From Erythrobacter litoralis HTCC2594 (GTDB taxonomy: Bacteria; Pseudomonadota; Alphaproteobacteria; Sphingomonadales; Sphingomonadaceae): a DNA stretch of 64,000 bases. The notes below the pieces were generated by a model. That model did no database searches and was not told where the DNA came from. It saw nothing but the letters and a program-made list of their open reading frames with translations. The translations under genes were made by a program, and so were the position numbers. The stretch lies in NCBI RefSeq assembly GCF_000013005.1, contig NC_007722.1, positions 2,361,501 to 2,425,500 on the forward strand, read 5' to 3'. This document shows, piece after piece, positions 37,332-46,585 of the stretch. The first letter of the stretch is position 1; the number at the start of each line of letters is the position of its first letter.

Positions 37332-39509
37332 TCACTCGGCCAAGCCCATCTGCCACAGGATGAAGGCGTATTCCTCCGCCACTTCATAGACGGCGCTCCA
37401 GCGGCCCGACTTGCCGCCGTGGCCCGCGCCCATATTGGTTTTGAGCAGCAGTTCGTTATCGTCGGTCTTCACATCGCGCAGCTTGGCGACCCATTTCGCG
37501 GGCTCCCAATAGGTCACGCGCGGATCGTTGAGACCGGCGGTCACCAGCATCGGCGGATAGTCCTGCGCCTTGACCTGGTCGTAGGGCGAATAGCTGAGGA
37601 TGTACGCGAAGGCCGCCTTGTCCTCGATCGGGTTGCCCCATTCCTGCCATTCGCCGGGCGTCAGTGGCAGGTCCTTGTCGAGCATGGTGTTGAGCACGTC
37701 GACGAAAGGCACATGCGCGACGACCGCGCCATATTGCGCCGGGTCCTGGTTGATGATCGCACCCATCAGCTCGCCGCCCGCCGAGCCGCCGCTGGCGGTG
37801 ATCTTGCCTTCGGCGGTGTAGCCCATATCGATCAGCCCGCGCCCGGCATCGACGAAATCGTTGAAAGTATTGGCGCGCTCGAACAGCTTGCCCTGCAGAT
37901 ACCAGCGCCGCCCGAGATCGTCGCCGCCACGGATATGCGCAATGGCATAGGCGAAGCCGCGATCGATGAGGCTGAGGCGCGTGGTCGAGAAGCCCGGCGG
38001 CACGGCATAGCCATAGGCGCCATAGGCATAGAGATGCAGCGGGCCGCCTTGTGGCCTGTCCTTGCGATAGACCACGCTGACCGGGATCATCGTCCCGTCG
38101 CGCGCCTGCACGCTGACGCGTTCGGTGGTGTAGAGCGAAGCATCGTAGCCGCTCGGGATTTCCTGCTGCTTGAGCAGTTCGAGCGCGCCGCTGGCGACAT
38201 CGTAGTCATAGACCGAATCCGGTGTGACCATGCTTTCATAGGCAAGGCGCAGCTTGCCGACATCGTATTCGGGATTGTTGGAAAGGCCCGCATTGTAGCT
38301 CGCCTCGGGGAAGGCGATGGGCTTGGCATCGAGCGGCGCATCGTAGGTGCGCAGCTGGATCTGGTCCAGACCGTCGAGACGCCCTTCGGTGACGAAGAAA
38401 TCCTTGTAGAGCTCGAAATCTGTCAGGTAGAATTCGTCCGATCCCGCGATCACGGTTTCCCATTCGCCCGGCGCGCCGAGCGGTGCCTTGGCGAGGCGGA
38501 AATTGATGTGATCGTCGTTGGTCCAGACGAAGATCGTGGTGTCGCCGGCTTCGTCGGTGCGGACATCGACCGAATATTCGCGGCCCTTCTGCCGCGGCTT
38601 GATCAGGATCTGCTCGCCGGTCGGATCGTCGGCGCGGACCAGCCGCACTTCGCTCGTCTCGTTGTCGCCGGTCGAGATGATCAGCCAGTCTTCCTGCGCC
38701 GACAGGCCGGCGTTCACGCTGAAACTCTGGTCCTCTTCCTCGTACAGCGTGACATCGCTTTCGTTGGGCGTGCCAAGCACGTGCAGCTTGGCTTCCAGCG
38801 TGCGCCATTCCTCGGTCGAGGGGCCATAGACCAGCGCCGTGTCGCCCATCACCCAGGTCAGCCCGCCGCGCAGGTTGGTGAGCTCGTCCGGCAGCAACTC
38901 GCCGGTCTGCAAATCCTTGATCCGCGCGGTGTAGCGCTCGGACCCGTTGGTGTCGGTCGAGTAGGCGAGATAGCGCCCGTTATGGCTGACCGAGGCAGCG
39001 CCGAGGCGGAAATATTCCTGACCCTCGGCCAGCGCGTTCTCGTCGAGGATCAGCACCGCATCGCCGCCCGCGACCGGCCTGCGGTAGTGCTTGCGATATT
39101 GCGCGCCCTCTTCGAATTCGGACCAGTAGAGCCAGGCGCCATCCTTTTGCGGGACGGTGCTGTCGTCTTCCTTGATGCGGCCCTTCATCTCTTCGAAGAG
39201 CTTCTCGGTGAAGTCCTTCTGCGAGGCCATGCGCGCTTCGAACCACGCATTCTCGGCCTTCACATAGTCGAGAATGTCCTCGTCATCGATGGTCGGGTAG
39301 GATTGGTCCTTGAGCCAGAAATACGGGTCTTCGATGGTGATCCCGTGATGGGTGTAGGAATGGTCGCGCTTCTCGGCGACGGGACGGGCGGTGGGTGCCG
39401 CTTTGCTCACGCTGGTGGTTTCCTCTTGGCTGGCCGCGGGCTGCGCCAGCGTCGGGCTTGCGATCAGGCAGGCTGCAGTGGCGAGTGCGGCAGTCAGTGC
39501 TGGTTTCAT
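37332..39509 (-). CDS. Secreted S9A family peptidase (oligopeptidase B-like)
   Basis: A 725-residue prolyl-oligopeptidase-family serine peptidase with a signal peptide (MKPAL...SPTLA, cleavage near 22). An N-terminal beta-propeller (YSEFE-type region through about 430) precedes the alpha/beta-hydrolase domain with nucleophile Ser about 577 in ASGGSAGGELMGA, acid Asp in GLNDPRVTYWEP and His in GAGHGGKSGR. The pattern fits oligopeptidase B, which cleaves after basic residues in short peptides; the secretion signal suggests a periplasmic location. It diverges from the aminopeptidase P gene. Confidence 0.92.
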   Translation of the reverse strand: MKPALTAALATAACLIASPTLAQPAASQEETTSVSKAAPTARPVAEKRDHSYTHHGITIEDPYFWLKDQSYPTIDDEDILDYVKAENAWFEARMASQKDFTEKLFEEMKGRIKEDDSTVPQKDGAWLYWSEFEEGAQYRKHYRRPVAGGDAVLILDENALAEGQEYFRLGAASVSHNGRYLAYSTDTNGSERYTARIKDLQTGELLPDELTNLRGGLTWVMGDTALVYGPSTEEWRTLEAKLHVLGTPNESDVTLYEEEDQSFSVNAGLSAQEDWLIISTGDNETSEVRLVRADDPTGEQILIKPRQKGREYSVDVRTDEAGDTTIFVWTNDDHINFRLAKAPLGAPGEWETVIAGSDEFYLTDFELYKDFFVTEGRLDGLDQIQLRTYDAPLDAKPIAFPEASYNAGLSNNPEYDVGKLRLAYESMVTPDSVYDYDVASGALELLKQQEIPSGYDASLYTTERVSVQARDGTMIPVSVVYRKDRPQGGPLHLYAYGAYGYAVPPGFSTTRLSLIDRGFAYAIAHIRGGDDLGRRWYLQGKLFERANTFNDFVDAGRGLIDMGYTAEGKITASGGSAGGELMGAIINQDPAQYGAVVAHVPFVDVLNTMLDKDLPLTPGEWQEWGNPIEDKAAFAYILSYSPYDQVKAQDYPPMLVTAGLNDPRVTYWEPAKWVAKLRDVKTDDNELLLKTNMGAGHGGKSGRWSAVYEVAEEYAFILWQMGLAE

Positions 39510-39623
39510 GGCTTGTGGTTCCGTGATGTCCGAAAGGTCGGCTGGAAAGCCTCACTCGCAAGGCCTATGATAGAGACATGACGCGCACAAGAGCGCACAA
39601 CCGATTACCCGAGGATCGATGAA

Positions 39624-41444
39624 ATGCTGATGCAAACCCATGAAGCCCGCCTTGCCGCCCTGCGCGAGGAACTGAAGAAACGCGGGCTCGACGGATTCGT
39701 GATTCCGATCAGCGACGAGCATATGAGCGAATATGTCGGCGATTATGCCCAGCGGCTCGCCTGGCTGACCGGCTTCGGCGGTTCGGCCGGGAGCGCGGCG
39801 GTTACGCTCGACACGGCGGCGATCTTCGTCGACGGGCGCTACACCGTGCAGGTGCGCGACCAGGTCGACGAGCGGCTGTTCGCCTACCAGTCGGTCCCCG
39901 CCACCAGCCCGGCGAAGTGGCTGGCCGAGAATGCCGGCGAAGGCGCAAAGGTCGGCTTCGATCCGTGGCTGCATTCACGCGGCTGGGCGAAGGCGGCAGG
40001 CAAAGCGCTGGCCGATGTCGGCGCGGAACTGGTCCCGGTGAGCGGCAATCCCATCGACGCCGTGTGGCAGGACCGGCCCGAGCCCTCCGCCGCCGTGGCG
40101 ACGATCCAGGAAGAAGCACTGGCCGGGCGCGGCCATGCCGACAAGCGCGGCGAAGTGGCGCAGTGGCTGAAAGACAAGAAGCTCGACGCGGCGGTCATCT
40201 CCGCGCTCGATTCGGTCGCCTGGCTGCTCAACATCCGCGGTAAGGACGTGACCCATACGCCGGTCGCGCTGTCCTATGTGATCGCGCATGAGGACGGCAC
40301 GGCGGAGCTGTTCATCGCCGAGGAGAAGGTCACGCCCGAGCTCCGCCAGCATCTCGGCAATGCGGTGACGATCCGTGACCGGATGGACTTCGAACCGGCG
40401 CTCAAGAGCCTGTCGGGCAAGCGCGTGGCGGTCGATCCCGATTACGGCGTCGCGGCGATTTCGCTGGCGCTCGAAGAAGGCGGCGCGACCCCGGTCAGCG
40501 AGCGCGATCCGACGATCCTCGCCAAGGCGGTGAAGAACGGCGTCGAAGCGCAGGGCCACCGCGAGGCGCAGGCGCTCGACGGGGTGGCGGTGTGCAAATA
40601 TCTCCACTGGCTGAGCGTCGAAGCGCCCAAGGGCGGGATCGACGAACTGACCGCGGCGGCCAAGCTGCTCGAATTCCGCCGGCACTACGGCGACCTGCGC
40701 GATACCAGCTTCGACACCATTTCGGCCGCATCCGGCCACGCCGCGCTGCCACACTATAAGGTGGACGAGGACAGCAACATCCCGATCCCGCCGGGCAGCA
40801 TCTATCTGTGCGATTCGGGCGGGCAATACCCCTGCGGCACGACCGACATCACCCGCACCGTCTGGATCGGCACGCCCGATGGCCAGGCGCAGCCGACCGC
40901 GGAGATGAAGGATCGCTTCACCCGCGTGCTCAAGGGCCACATCGCCATCGCGCAGGCGATCTTCCCCGAGGGGACCTGCGGCGGCCAGCTCGATACGCTC
41001 GCGCGCCACGCACTATGGCAGGCGGGAACCGACTTCGCCCACGGCACCGGGCACGGCGTCGGCAGCTTCCTGTCGGTCCACGAGGGTCCGCAGCGGATCG
41101 GCAAGGTCAATGGTGCGCAGGCCGGTACGCTGGAGCCGCTCAAGGCCGGCATGATCCTCTCCAACGAGCCCGGCTATTACAAGGCTGGCGAATTCGGCAT
41201 CCGGATCGAGAACCTGGTGCTGACCGAGGAACGGCACATCGACGGCGCCGACGAAGGCACCTGGTTCGGCTTCGAGAACCTGACCTGGGTGCCGATCGAT
41301 CGCACGCTGATCGAACCGGCCTTGCTGAGCGAGAACGAGCGTTCGTGGCTGAACCGGTACCACGCCGATACCCGCGCCTTGCTCGCGCCGCGACTCGAAG
41401 GCGAGGTGCTCGACTGGCTGATGGAGCAGACCGAGCCGCTCTGA
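39624..41444 (+). CDS. pepP: Xaa-Pro aminopeptidase (aminopeptidase P family, M24B)
   Basis: A 606-residue metallo-aminopeptidase that removes an N-terminal residue before proline. It is the long, three-domain form: two creatinase-like N-terminal domains (SDEHMSEYVGDYAQRLAWLTGFGGSAG) and the pita-bread catalytic domain with metal ligands in YLCDSGGQYPCGTTDITRTVW, GTGHGVGSFLSVHEGP, SNEPGYYK and FGIRIENLVL. Start at ATG 39624 (ATG 39630 also possible). Together with the divergent oligopeptidase it suggests peptide scavenging. Confidence 0.93.
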   Translation: MLMQTHEARLAALREELKKRGLDGFVIPISDEHMSEYVGDYAQRLAWLTGFGGSAGSAAVTLDTAAIFVDGRYTVQVRDQVDERLFAYQSVPATSPAKWLAENAGEGAKVGFDPWLHSRGWAKAAGKALADVGAELVPVSGNPIDAVWQDRPEPSAAVATIQEEALAGRGHADKRGEVAQWLKDKKLDAAVISALDSVAWLLNIRGKDVTHTPVALSYVIAHEDGTAELFIAEEKVTPELRQHLGNAVTIRDRMDFEPALKSLSGKRVAVDPDYGVAAISLALEEGGATPVSERDPTILAKAVKNGVEAQGHREAQALDGVAVCKYLHWLSVEAPKGGIDELTAAAKLLEFRRHYGDLRDTSFDTISAASGHAALPHYKVDEDSNIPIPPGSIYLCDSGGQYPCGTTDITRTVWIGTPDGQAQPTAEMKDRFTRVLKGHIAIAQAIFPEGTCGGQLDTLARHALWQAGTDFAHGTGHGVGSFLSVHEGPQRIGKVNGAQAGTLEPLKAGMILSNEPGYYKAGEFGIRIENLVLTEERHIDGADEGTWFGFENLTWVPIDRTLIEPALLSENERSWLNRYHADTRALLAPRLEGEVLDWLMEQTEPL

Positions 41445-41541
41445 CACGCCGTTCCCTGCGGTCTTGTGAGTCGATCGATGTTCCACTAATGTTCTCGCCG
41501 GCCGAGTCGCCGTCGCGAGTCGGAACAGAGGAGGACAGGAC

Positions 41542-41922
41542 ATGATCGGCTACGTTACACTGGGCACCAACGACCTCGCCAAGCACGCGCCCTTCTACGA
41601 CGCCATTGCCAAGGCGATGGGCGTCGGGCGGATGATGGAATTCGACAGCTTCATCGCCTGGGGCGAAATGGGCGGCGCGCCGGGCGTGGCGCTGACCAAG
41701 CCGTTCGATGGCAAGGAAGCGACGGTCGGCAACGGCACGATGGTGGCGCTGCAGGTTGCCGGACCTGACAAGGTCAAGGAAATCTACGACATCGCGCTCA
41801 GCCATGGCGGCAGCGACGAAGGCGAGCCCGGCCCGCGCGGCGATGACGGTTTCTACGCCGCCTATTTCCGCGATCCGCAAGGCAACAAGCTCAATGCCTT
41901 CTGCATGACGCAGGGCGGGTAG
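41542..41922 (+). CDS. VOC family (glyoxalase-like) protein
   Basis: A 126-residue vicinal-oxygen-chelate protein with YVTLGTNDLAKHAPFYDAIAKAMG at the start and YAAYFRDPQGNKLNAFC near the end, as in bleomycin-resistance/dioxygenase superfamily members. The metal ligands are not obviously complete, so catalysis is uncertain. Good Shine-Dalgarno GAGGAGG upstream. The cupin gene follows four bases later. Confidence 0.85.
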   Translation: MIGYVTLGTNDLAKHAPFYDAIAKAMGVGRMMEFDSFIAWGEMGGAPGVALTKPFDGKEATVGNGTMVALQVAGPDKVKEIYDIALSHGGSDEGEPGPRGDDGFYAAYFRDPQGNKLNAFCMTQGG

Positions 41923-41926
41923 CGCT

Positions 41927-42343
41927 ATGGCCGGGCCGAAAAAACTCGCCGACAGCTTCATCCACCTGGGGCTCGGCGCGACGGCCGTGCCCCAGCCGCC
42001 GTTCGAAGGGATTGAATGGTACGAGGCCTATGGCGCGCGGCACGGCGACGACGGGCGCGAAGGGCGGCTGGTCTCGCAGCACACCTTCACCGAAGGCTGG
42101 CCGAGCTGGGAGATGCACCCGCTCGGCCACGAAGTGGTGATCTGCACGCACGGCTCGATGCTGCTGACGCAGGAACTTCCCGACGGCCGCCGCGAACAGG
42201 TGGCACTCGGCGCAGGCGACTATGCCGTCAACGCGCCGGGCGTATGGCACATCGCCGACGTGGAGGAGGCGGCCACCGCGATTTTCATCACCGCCGGCGA
42301 AGGCACCGAGCATCGCCCGCGTTCAGACTTTCCCGTGGATTAA
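41927..42343 (+). CDS. Cupin-domain protein
   Basis: A 138-residue single-cupin protein. Motif 1 is MHPLGHEVVICTHGSMLLTQ and motif 2 is GAGDYAVNAPGVWHIADV, giving a plausible metal site of two histidines and a glutamate plus the later histidine. Function unknown. It is cotranscribed with the VOC gene. The 172 bases after it contain no gene. Confidence 0.82.
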   Translation: MAGPKKLADSFIHLGLGATAVPQPPFEGIEWYEAYGARHGDDGREGRLVSQHTFTEGWPSWEMHPLGHEVVICTHGSMLLTQELPDGRREQVALGAGDYAVNAPGVWHIADVEEAATAIFITAGEGTEHRPRSDFPVD

Positions 42344-42515
42344 TGAACGCCCTCGCCTGATACAATTCGCGACACTTTCGCTCCGAACGGGCATAGTGCT
42401 GCGACACGCACGCCCTAGAACAGGCATCGTGAGTTGCGAGGCGGGTCGATACGGCTTCTCCCCCTCCCCCGATGCCCGCTTCGCAGCTCCGTCGATTTCG
42501 ATTAACGGAGCACAG

Positions 42516-43055
42516 ATGATGAAGAAACTTCCCCTGATCCTCGCCGGTGGCGCCCTGCTTGCAGGCGGTGCCGCCATTGCCCAACCGGCCGGCGAACGCG
42601 GCCCGATGACCCGCGACGCGGTGGCCGAACGCACCACCAAGATGTTCGAGCGCATGGACGCCAACCAGGACGGCGTCATCGACGAAGCCGACCGCGCCGC
42701 GCGGCTCGAGCAGCGTTTTGCGAAAATGGACGCCAATGGCGACGGCATGCTGAGCCAGGCCGAATTCACTACCGCGCACGAACAGATGCGCGAGCAGCGC
42801 AAGGAACGCCGTGAAGCGCGCGCCGAGCGCCGGGGCGGCGAACGCATGGGCCGCCGCGGCGGTCGCGGCCATCATCGCGGCATGATGCTCAAGGCTGCCG
42901 ATACCAATAACGACGGCCAGATCACCCAGGCCGAAGCGCAGGCCGCCGCGCTCGCCCGCTTCGACCGCGTCGACGCCGACGGCGACGGCACGATCACCCG
43001 CGACGAACGCCGCGCCGCGCGGCAGGCCATGCGCGCCCAGCGTCGCGGCCAGTAA
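42516..43055 (+). CDS. Secreted EF-hand protein
   Basis: A 179-residue periplasmic protein: signal peptide (about 1-22, ending AAIAQ), then four calcium-binding EF-hand loops (DANQDGVIDEAD, DANGDGMLSQAE, DTNNDGQITQAE, DADGDGTITRDE) in two pairs, separated by an Arg/Glu/Gly-rich linker (REQRKERREARAERRGGE). The start is ATG 42516 behind GGAG. It is 19 bases upstream of a two-component system, so it may be cotranscribed with it and could provide or respond to a signal such as a divalent metal (inference). Confidence 0.85.
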   Translation: MMKKLPLILAGGALLAGGAAIAQPAGERGPMTRDAVAERTTKMFERMDANQDGVIDEADRAARLEQRFAKMDANGDGMLSQAEFTTAHEQMREQRKERREARAERRGGERMGRRGGRGHHRGMMLKAADTNNDGQITQAEAQAAALARFDRVDADGDGTITRDERRAARQAMRAQRRGQ

Positions 43056-43074
43056 GAACGCGGAGCCGGGGCGA

Positions 43075-43821
43075 ATGACGGGAAACGACGCGACATCCGC
43101 CCCGGTGCACATCCTGCTGGTCGATGACGAGCCCAGCCTGCGCGAACCCCTGGCCGAGTATCTTGCCGGCCAGGGGTTTCGCATTTCCGAGGCCGACAGC
43201 GCGGCGGGCGCGCGCTCTGTCCTGCTCAACGAACGCCCGGATATCGCGCTGGTCGACATCATGATGCCGGGCGAGGACGGCCTGTCGCTCACCCGCCACC
43301 TGATCGAGACGCGCGACCTGCCCGTGATCCTGCTGACCGCCAGGGGCGAAACGACCGACCGCATTATCGGGCTGGAGATCGGCGCCGACGATTACGTGAC
43401 CAAACCATTCGAGCCACGCGAACTGGTCGCGCGGATCCGCTCGGTCCTGCGCCGGGCCGGGCGCGCGCCCGCGGTCGATGCGGAGGACGCTTTCTATGTC
43501 TTCGAAGGCTGGCAGCTCGATCCGCTCAAGCGTCGCCTGACCGACCCGGACGGGGCGCTGGTGGCGATCTCGACCGCCGAATTCCGCATGCTGCGCGCCT
43601 TCCTCGATCATCCGAAGAAAGTGCTCGATCGCGATCGCCTGCTCGACCTTGTGCAGGGCCGCGAGGCGCACCTCTTCGACCGTGCGGTCGACAACCAGGT
43701 CAGCCGCCTGCGCCGCAAGATCGAAGCCGACAGCCGCAATCCGCATTTCATCCAGACCGTGCGTGGGGGCGGCTATCGCTTCGCCGCAGACGTCGCGCGC
43801 GTCGCGCAGGCGGGGGGCTGA
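43075..43821 (+). CDS. OmpR-family response regulator
   Basis: A 248-residue two-component regulator. The receiver domain (about 11-125) has DDE at 17-19, phosphoacceptor D61 in LVDIMMPGEDG, and K in YVTKPFEP. The C-terminal winged helix (about 145-238) has VAISTAEFRMLRAFLDHPKKVLDRDRLL and TVRGGGYRF. The kinase gene begins four bases after its stop. Confidence 0.93.
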   Translation: MTGNDATSAPVHILLVDDEPSLREPLAEYLAGQGFRISEADSAAGARSVLLNERPDIALVDIMMPGEDGLSLTRHLIETRDLPVILLTARGETTDRIIGLEIGADDYVTKPFEPRELVARIRSVLRRAGRAPAVDAEDAFYVFEGWQLDPLKRRLTDPDGALVAISTAEFRMLRAFLDHPKKVLDRDRLLDLVQGREAHLFDRAVDNQVSRLRRKIEADSRNPHFIQTVRGGGYRFAADVARVAQAGG

Positions 43822-43824
43822 GCC

Positions 43825-45297
43825 ATGCGGCTGTGGCCCAGGAGCCTGCTCGGCCAGACATTGCTGGCGGTCGCGCTGGCGCTGCTGGTCGCGCAGGCGA
43901 TTTCCGCCGTGCTCCTTTACCAGGCGGCGGAGAACCGCCGCGAAACCGCATTGGTCAATGCCGCCGCCTTCAGCCTGCTGGTCGATCCCGATACGCGCGC
44001 CAACCGGATCCGCCGCGGCTTCGAAGGCAGGCGCTTCGATCGCACAGGGGATCGCGCAGGGGATCGCGCAGGGGATCGCGCAGGGGATCGCGCCGATCCC
44101 GGGTCGTCGTTCCGTCCGCGTCGCGGGGGTCGTTTCCGCACGCGCACCAGCGATTCGCCTCCGCTCCTGCCCGGCGAAACCAATCTCGAAGACACCGCCG
44201 AGCGCCTGACCGATACCTTGGCGGGCCAGGGCATCAGGCCCGTCGCCGTCCAGCTTACCCTGCGCCGGTCCGGCAGCGATCCGGTGTTGCAGCGACGCGC
44301 GCAGCGCAATCCACGCTTCGCCGCGCGCCCGGGCTGGGCCGACAGGCAGCTGCTGGTCGCCGGCATCCAGCTGGAAGAAGGCGGTCCGTGGCGGATCGCC
44401 CGCGTGCCGGTGCCCGAGCGCGAGCCGCGCGTCGTCGGCGGCATCGTCGCACAGACGCTGGTCATCTACGCGGTACTGGTCGGTGTCCTGTACCTCCTTT
44501 TGCGGCGCATCACGCATCCACTCGCCGCCCTGACCCGCCGCACGAGCGAATTCACGCGCACGCAGGATGCCTCTTCCCCACTGGCGCCGGCCGGGCCGCA
44601 GGATATCAGCGCGCTGATCGCAGCCCATAACGCGATGGAGGCGCGGATCGTCGCCATGCTCGACGAGAAGGACGTCATGCTCGGCGCGATCGGCCACGAT
44701 CTCAAGACCCCGCTTGCTGCCCTGCGCGTGCGGATCGAATCGGTCGAAGACGAGACCCAGCGCGCCAGGATGGCCGCGAGCATCGAGGACCTCACCCAGT
44801 CGCTCGACGATATCCTCTCGCTCGCCCGCATCGGTCGCGCCGGCCAGCAGGCCGAACAGGCCCAGCTCGGCGCCCTGGTCGAAGCGGTGGTCGAGGAATT
44901 CGAGGACATGGGCCAGCCGGTCACGCTCGTCGCCAGCGAGCGGATCGCCCATCCGGTCCATGTCACCTGGCTGCGCCGCGCGCTGCGCAACCTTATCGCC
45001 AACGCCGTGCGCTATGCCGGCACCGTCGAGGTTTCTCTGCTGCGCGATGGCGGCACGATCATCCTACGCGTCGACGACAGCGGCCCCGGCATTCCCGCCG
45101 GCCGAATCGACGCCATGCTCGAACCCTTCCAGCGCGGCGAAGCCAGCCGCAACCGCGCCACCGGCGGCGCCGGGCTCGGCCTCACCCTCGCCCGCGCCAT
45201 CGCCGAGCAGCATGGCGGCGAGCTGGTGCTGGCCAATCGCGATGTGGCAAGTAACGAAACCGGTCTGCGCGCCGAAATCAGGCTGCCCGCTGCCTGA
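43825..45297 (+). CDS. Membrane sensor histidine kinase with tandem GDRA repeat
   Basis: The 490-residue cognate kinase of the upstream regulator. An N-terminal helix (about 9-32), a periplasmic region (to about 210), a second helix (about 211-230), HAMP, the phosphoacceptor motif AIGHDLKTPLAALRVRIE near His 290, and an ATPase domain with NLIANAVRYAG, DDSGPGIP and GGAGLGLTLARAIAEQHGG. Odd feature: within the periplasmic region, residues about 74-89 are four copies of a four-residue GDRA unit, encoded by a perfect 12-bp tandem repeat. The signal is unknown. Confidence 0.92.
   Translation: MRLWPRSLLGQTLLAVALALLVAQAISAVLLYQAAENRRETALVNAAAFSLLVDPDTRANRIRRGFEGRRFDRTGDRAGDRAGDRAGDRADPGSSFRPRRGGRFRTRTSDSPPLLPGETNLEDTAERLTDTLAGQGIRPVAVQLTLRRSGSDPVLQRRAQRNPRFAARPGWADRQLLVAGIQLEEGGPWRIARVPVPEREPRVVGGIVAQTLVIYAVLVGVLYLLLRRITHPLAALTRRTSEFTRTQDASSPLAPAGPQDISALIAAHNAMEARIVAMLDEKDVMLGAIGHDLKTPLAALRVRIESVEDETQRARMAASIEDLTQSLDDILSLARIGRAGQQAEQAQLGALVEAVVEEFEDMGQPVTLVASERIAHPVHVTWLRRALRNLIANAVRYAGTVEVSLLRDGGTIILRVDDSGPGIPAGRIDAMLEPFQRGEASRNRATGGAGLGLTLARAIAEQHGGELVLANRDVASNETGLRAEIRLPAA
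44045..44092. repeat. Perfect 12-bp tandem repeat, four units
   Basis: CAGGGGATCGCG is repeated four times without a mismatch. It lies in frame in the sensor kinase gene, adding four residues per unit, so changes in copy number would not break the frame. Confidence 0.95.
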
Positions 45298-45349
45298 CAG
45301 CGTGCCGATGGCGCGCTAGGGCTGTGCAACAGCTCCGGGAGTCTATCTT

Positions 45350-46447
45350 TTGCCGCACATCCTCTACGCCGCGCCGCTTTCGCTTTATTCCGGCAAGGCC
45401 CGCGCCTATCTCGACTGGAAAGGCGTCGACTATGAGGAAGTGCTCTCGACCCCCGACGTCTATCGCGATGTGATCCTGCCCAATGTCGGCCGCCCGGTCA
45501 TCCCCGTCGTGCAGACCCAAGACGGCGCGATCCTGCAGGACACCACCAGGATCATCGACCATTTCGAAGCGGCGGCGCCGGAACCCTCGGTCTATCCCGC
45601 CACCCCGCGCCAGCGACTCGCTGCGCTTCTGCTCGAATGTTTCGGCGACGAATGGCTGGTGATCCCGGCGATGCACTATCGCTGGAACTACAACGAAGAG
45701 TGGGTCTACGGCGAATTCGGCAAGACTGCGCTCCCTGACGGCACGCCCGAGGAGCAATACGCTATCGGCAAGGAACGCGGCGCTGCTTTCAAGGGTTTCT
45801 GCCAACCTCTGGGCATTACCGACGCTACGATTCCCGCAATCGAAGCGAGCTACGAGCACTTCCTGCGCGATTTCGATGCGCACTTGGCGAAGCATCCCTT
45901 CCTGTTCGGCACCCGCCCCTCTATCGGCGATTACGGCCTGATCGGCCCGCTCTACGCCCACCTCTATCGCGACCCGGCAAGCGGCGAGATCATGGCACGG
46001 ACCGCGCCGCGTGTCGCCGAATGGGTGCGGCGCATGGTCGAGGTCGAGACCCCCCGTTCGGGCGAATTCCTGCCGGACGATTCAATCCCTTCGACGCTGG
46101 AGCCGATCCTGCAACGGATGATGGCGGAGCAGGTGCCCTATCTCGTGCGGGTGGCGGAGATGCTCGGGCAATGGGCCGATGCCAACGACGCTGCCGAGCC
46201 TCCCCGCGCCGTCGGCATGGCGGATTTCACCATGGAAGGCGTGACCGGCCAGCGCATCGCGACGCCCTTCAGCCTGTGGATGCTCCAGCGCGGGCTGGAT
46301 TATCTCGCCTCGCTGAGTGGCGAGGAACGGCAAGCCTGCGCCGCCATGCTCCGCTCGGTCGGCGGCGAGGCCTTGCTCGACTTTTCTATGCCGGTGCGAC
46401 TGGCCTTCGAGGATCACAAACTGACGATCGAGGGCCGCACCGACTGA
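45350..46447 (+). CDS. Glutathione S-transferase family protein
   Basis: A 365-residue protein with a thioredoxin-like N-terminal GST domain (LYAAPLSLYSGKARAYLDWKGVDYEE, NVGRPVIPVVQTQDGAILQDTTRIIDHFE) and an unusually long all-helical C-terminal part, more than 100 residues beyond a standard GST. The start is TTG 45350, with GGGAG upstream. Substrate unknown. The 138 bases after it hold no gene. Confidence 0.82.
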   Translation: MPHILYAAPLSLYSGKARAYLDWKGVDYEEVLSTPDVYRDVILPNVGRPVIPVVQTQDGAILQDTTRIIDHFEAAAPEPSVYPATPRQRLAALLLECFGDEWLVIPAMHYRWNYNEEWVYGEFGKTALPDGTPEEQYAIGKERGAAFKGFCQPLGITDATIPAIEASYEHFLRDFDAHLAKHPFLFGTRPSIGDYGLIGPLYAHLYRDPASGEIMARTAPRVAEWVRRMVEVETPRSGEFLPDDSIPSTLEPILQRMMAEQVPYLVRVAEMLGQWADANDAAEPPRAVGMADFTMEGVTGQRIATPFSLWMLQRGLDYLASLSGEERQACAAMLRSVGGEALLDFSMPVRLAFEDHKLTIEGRTD

Positions 46448-46585
46448 TCGCGGAGGATTTCGTTCGCAGGCGCCGGCGAAAATCGGGCCGGGCGAGAACC
46501 GGCGCGCAGCGTGCGTCAGGCACGTGAGCACCGGAAGCACAGAACGGGGCGATTTGCAGCAAGCCAGCGGGCGAAAGACCCGCGA

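Noticed and set aside
44045-44092. Regular repeats as a possible CRISPR or direct-repeat array
   Set aside because: The units are contiguous 12-bp copies with no spacers and lie in frame in a kinase gene.
46567-46583. Hairpin GCGGG...CCCGC at the 3' end of the HerA-like gene as a terminator
   Set aside because: Only five pairs, within or at the stop codon, and without a T run.
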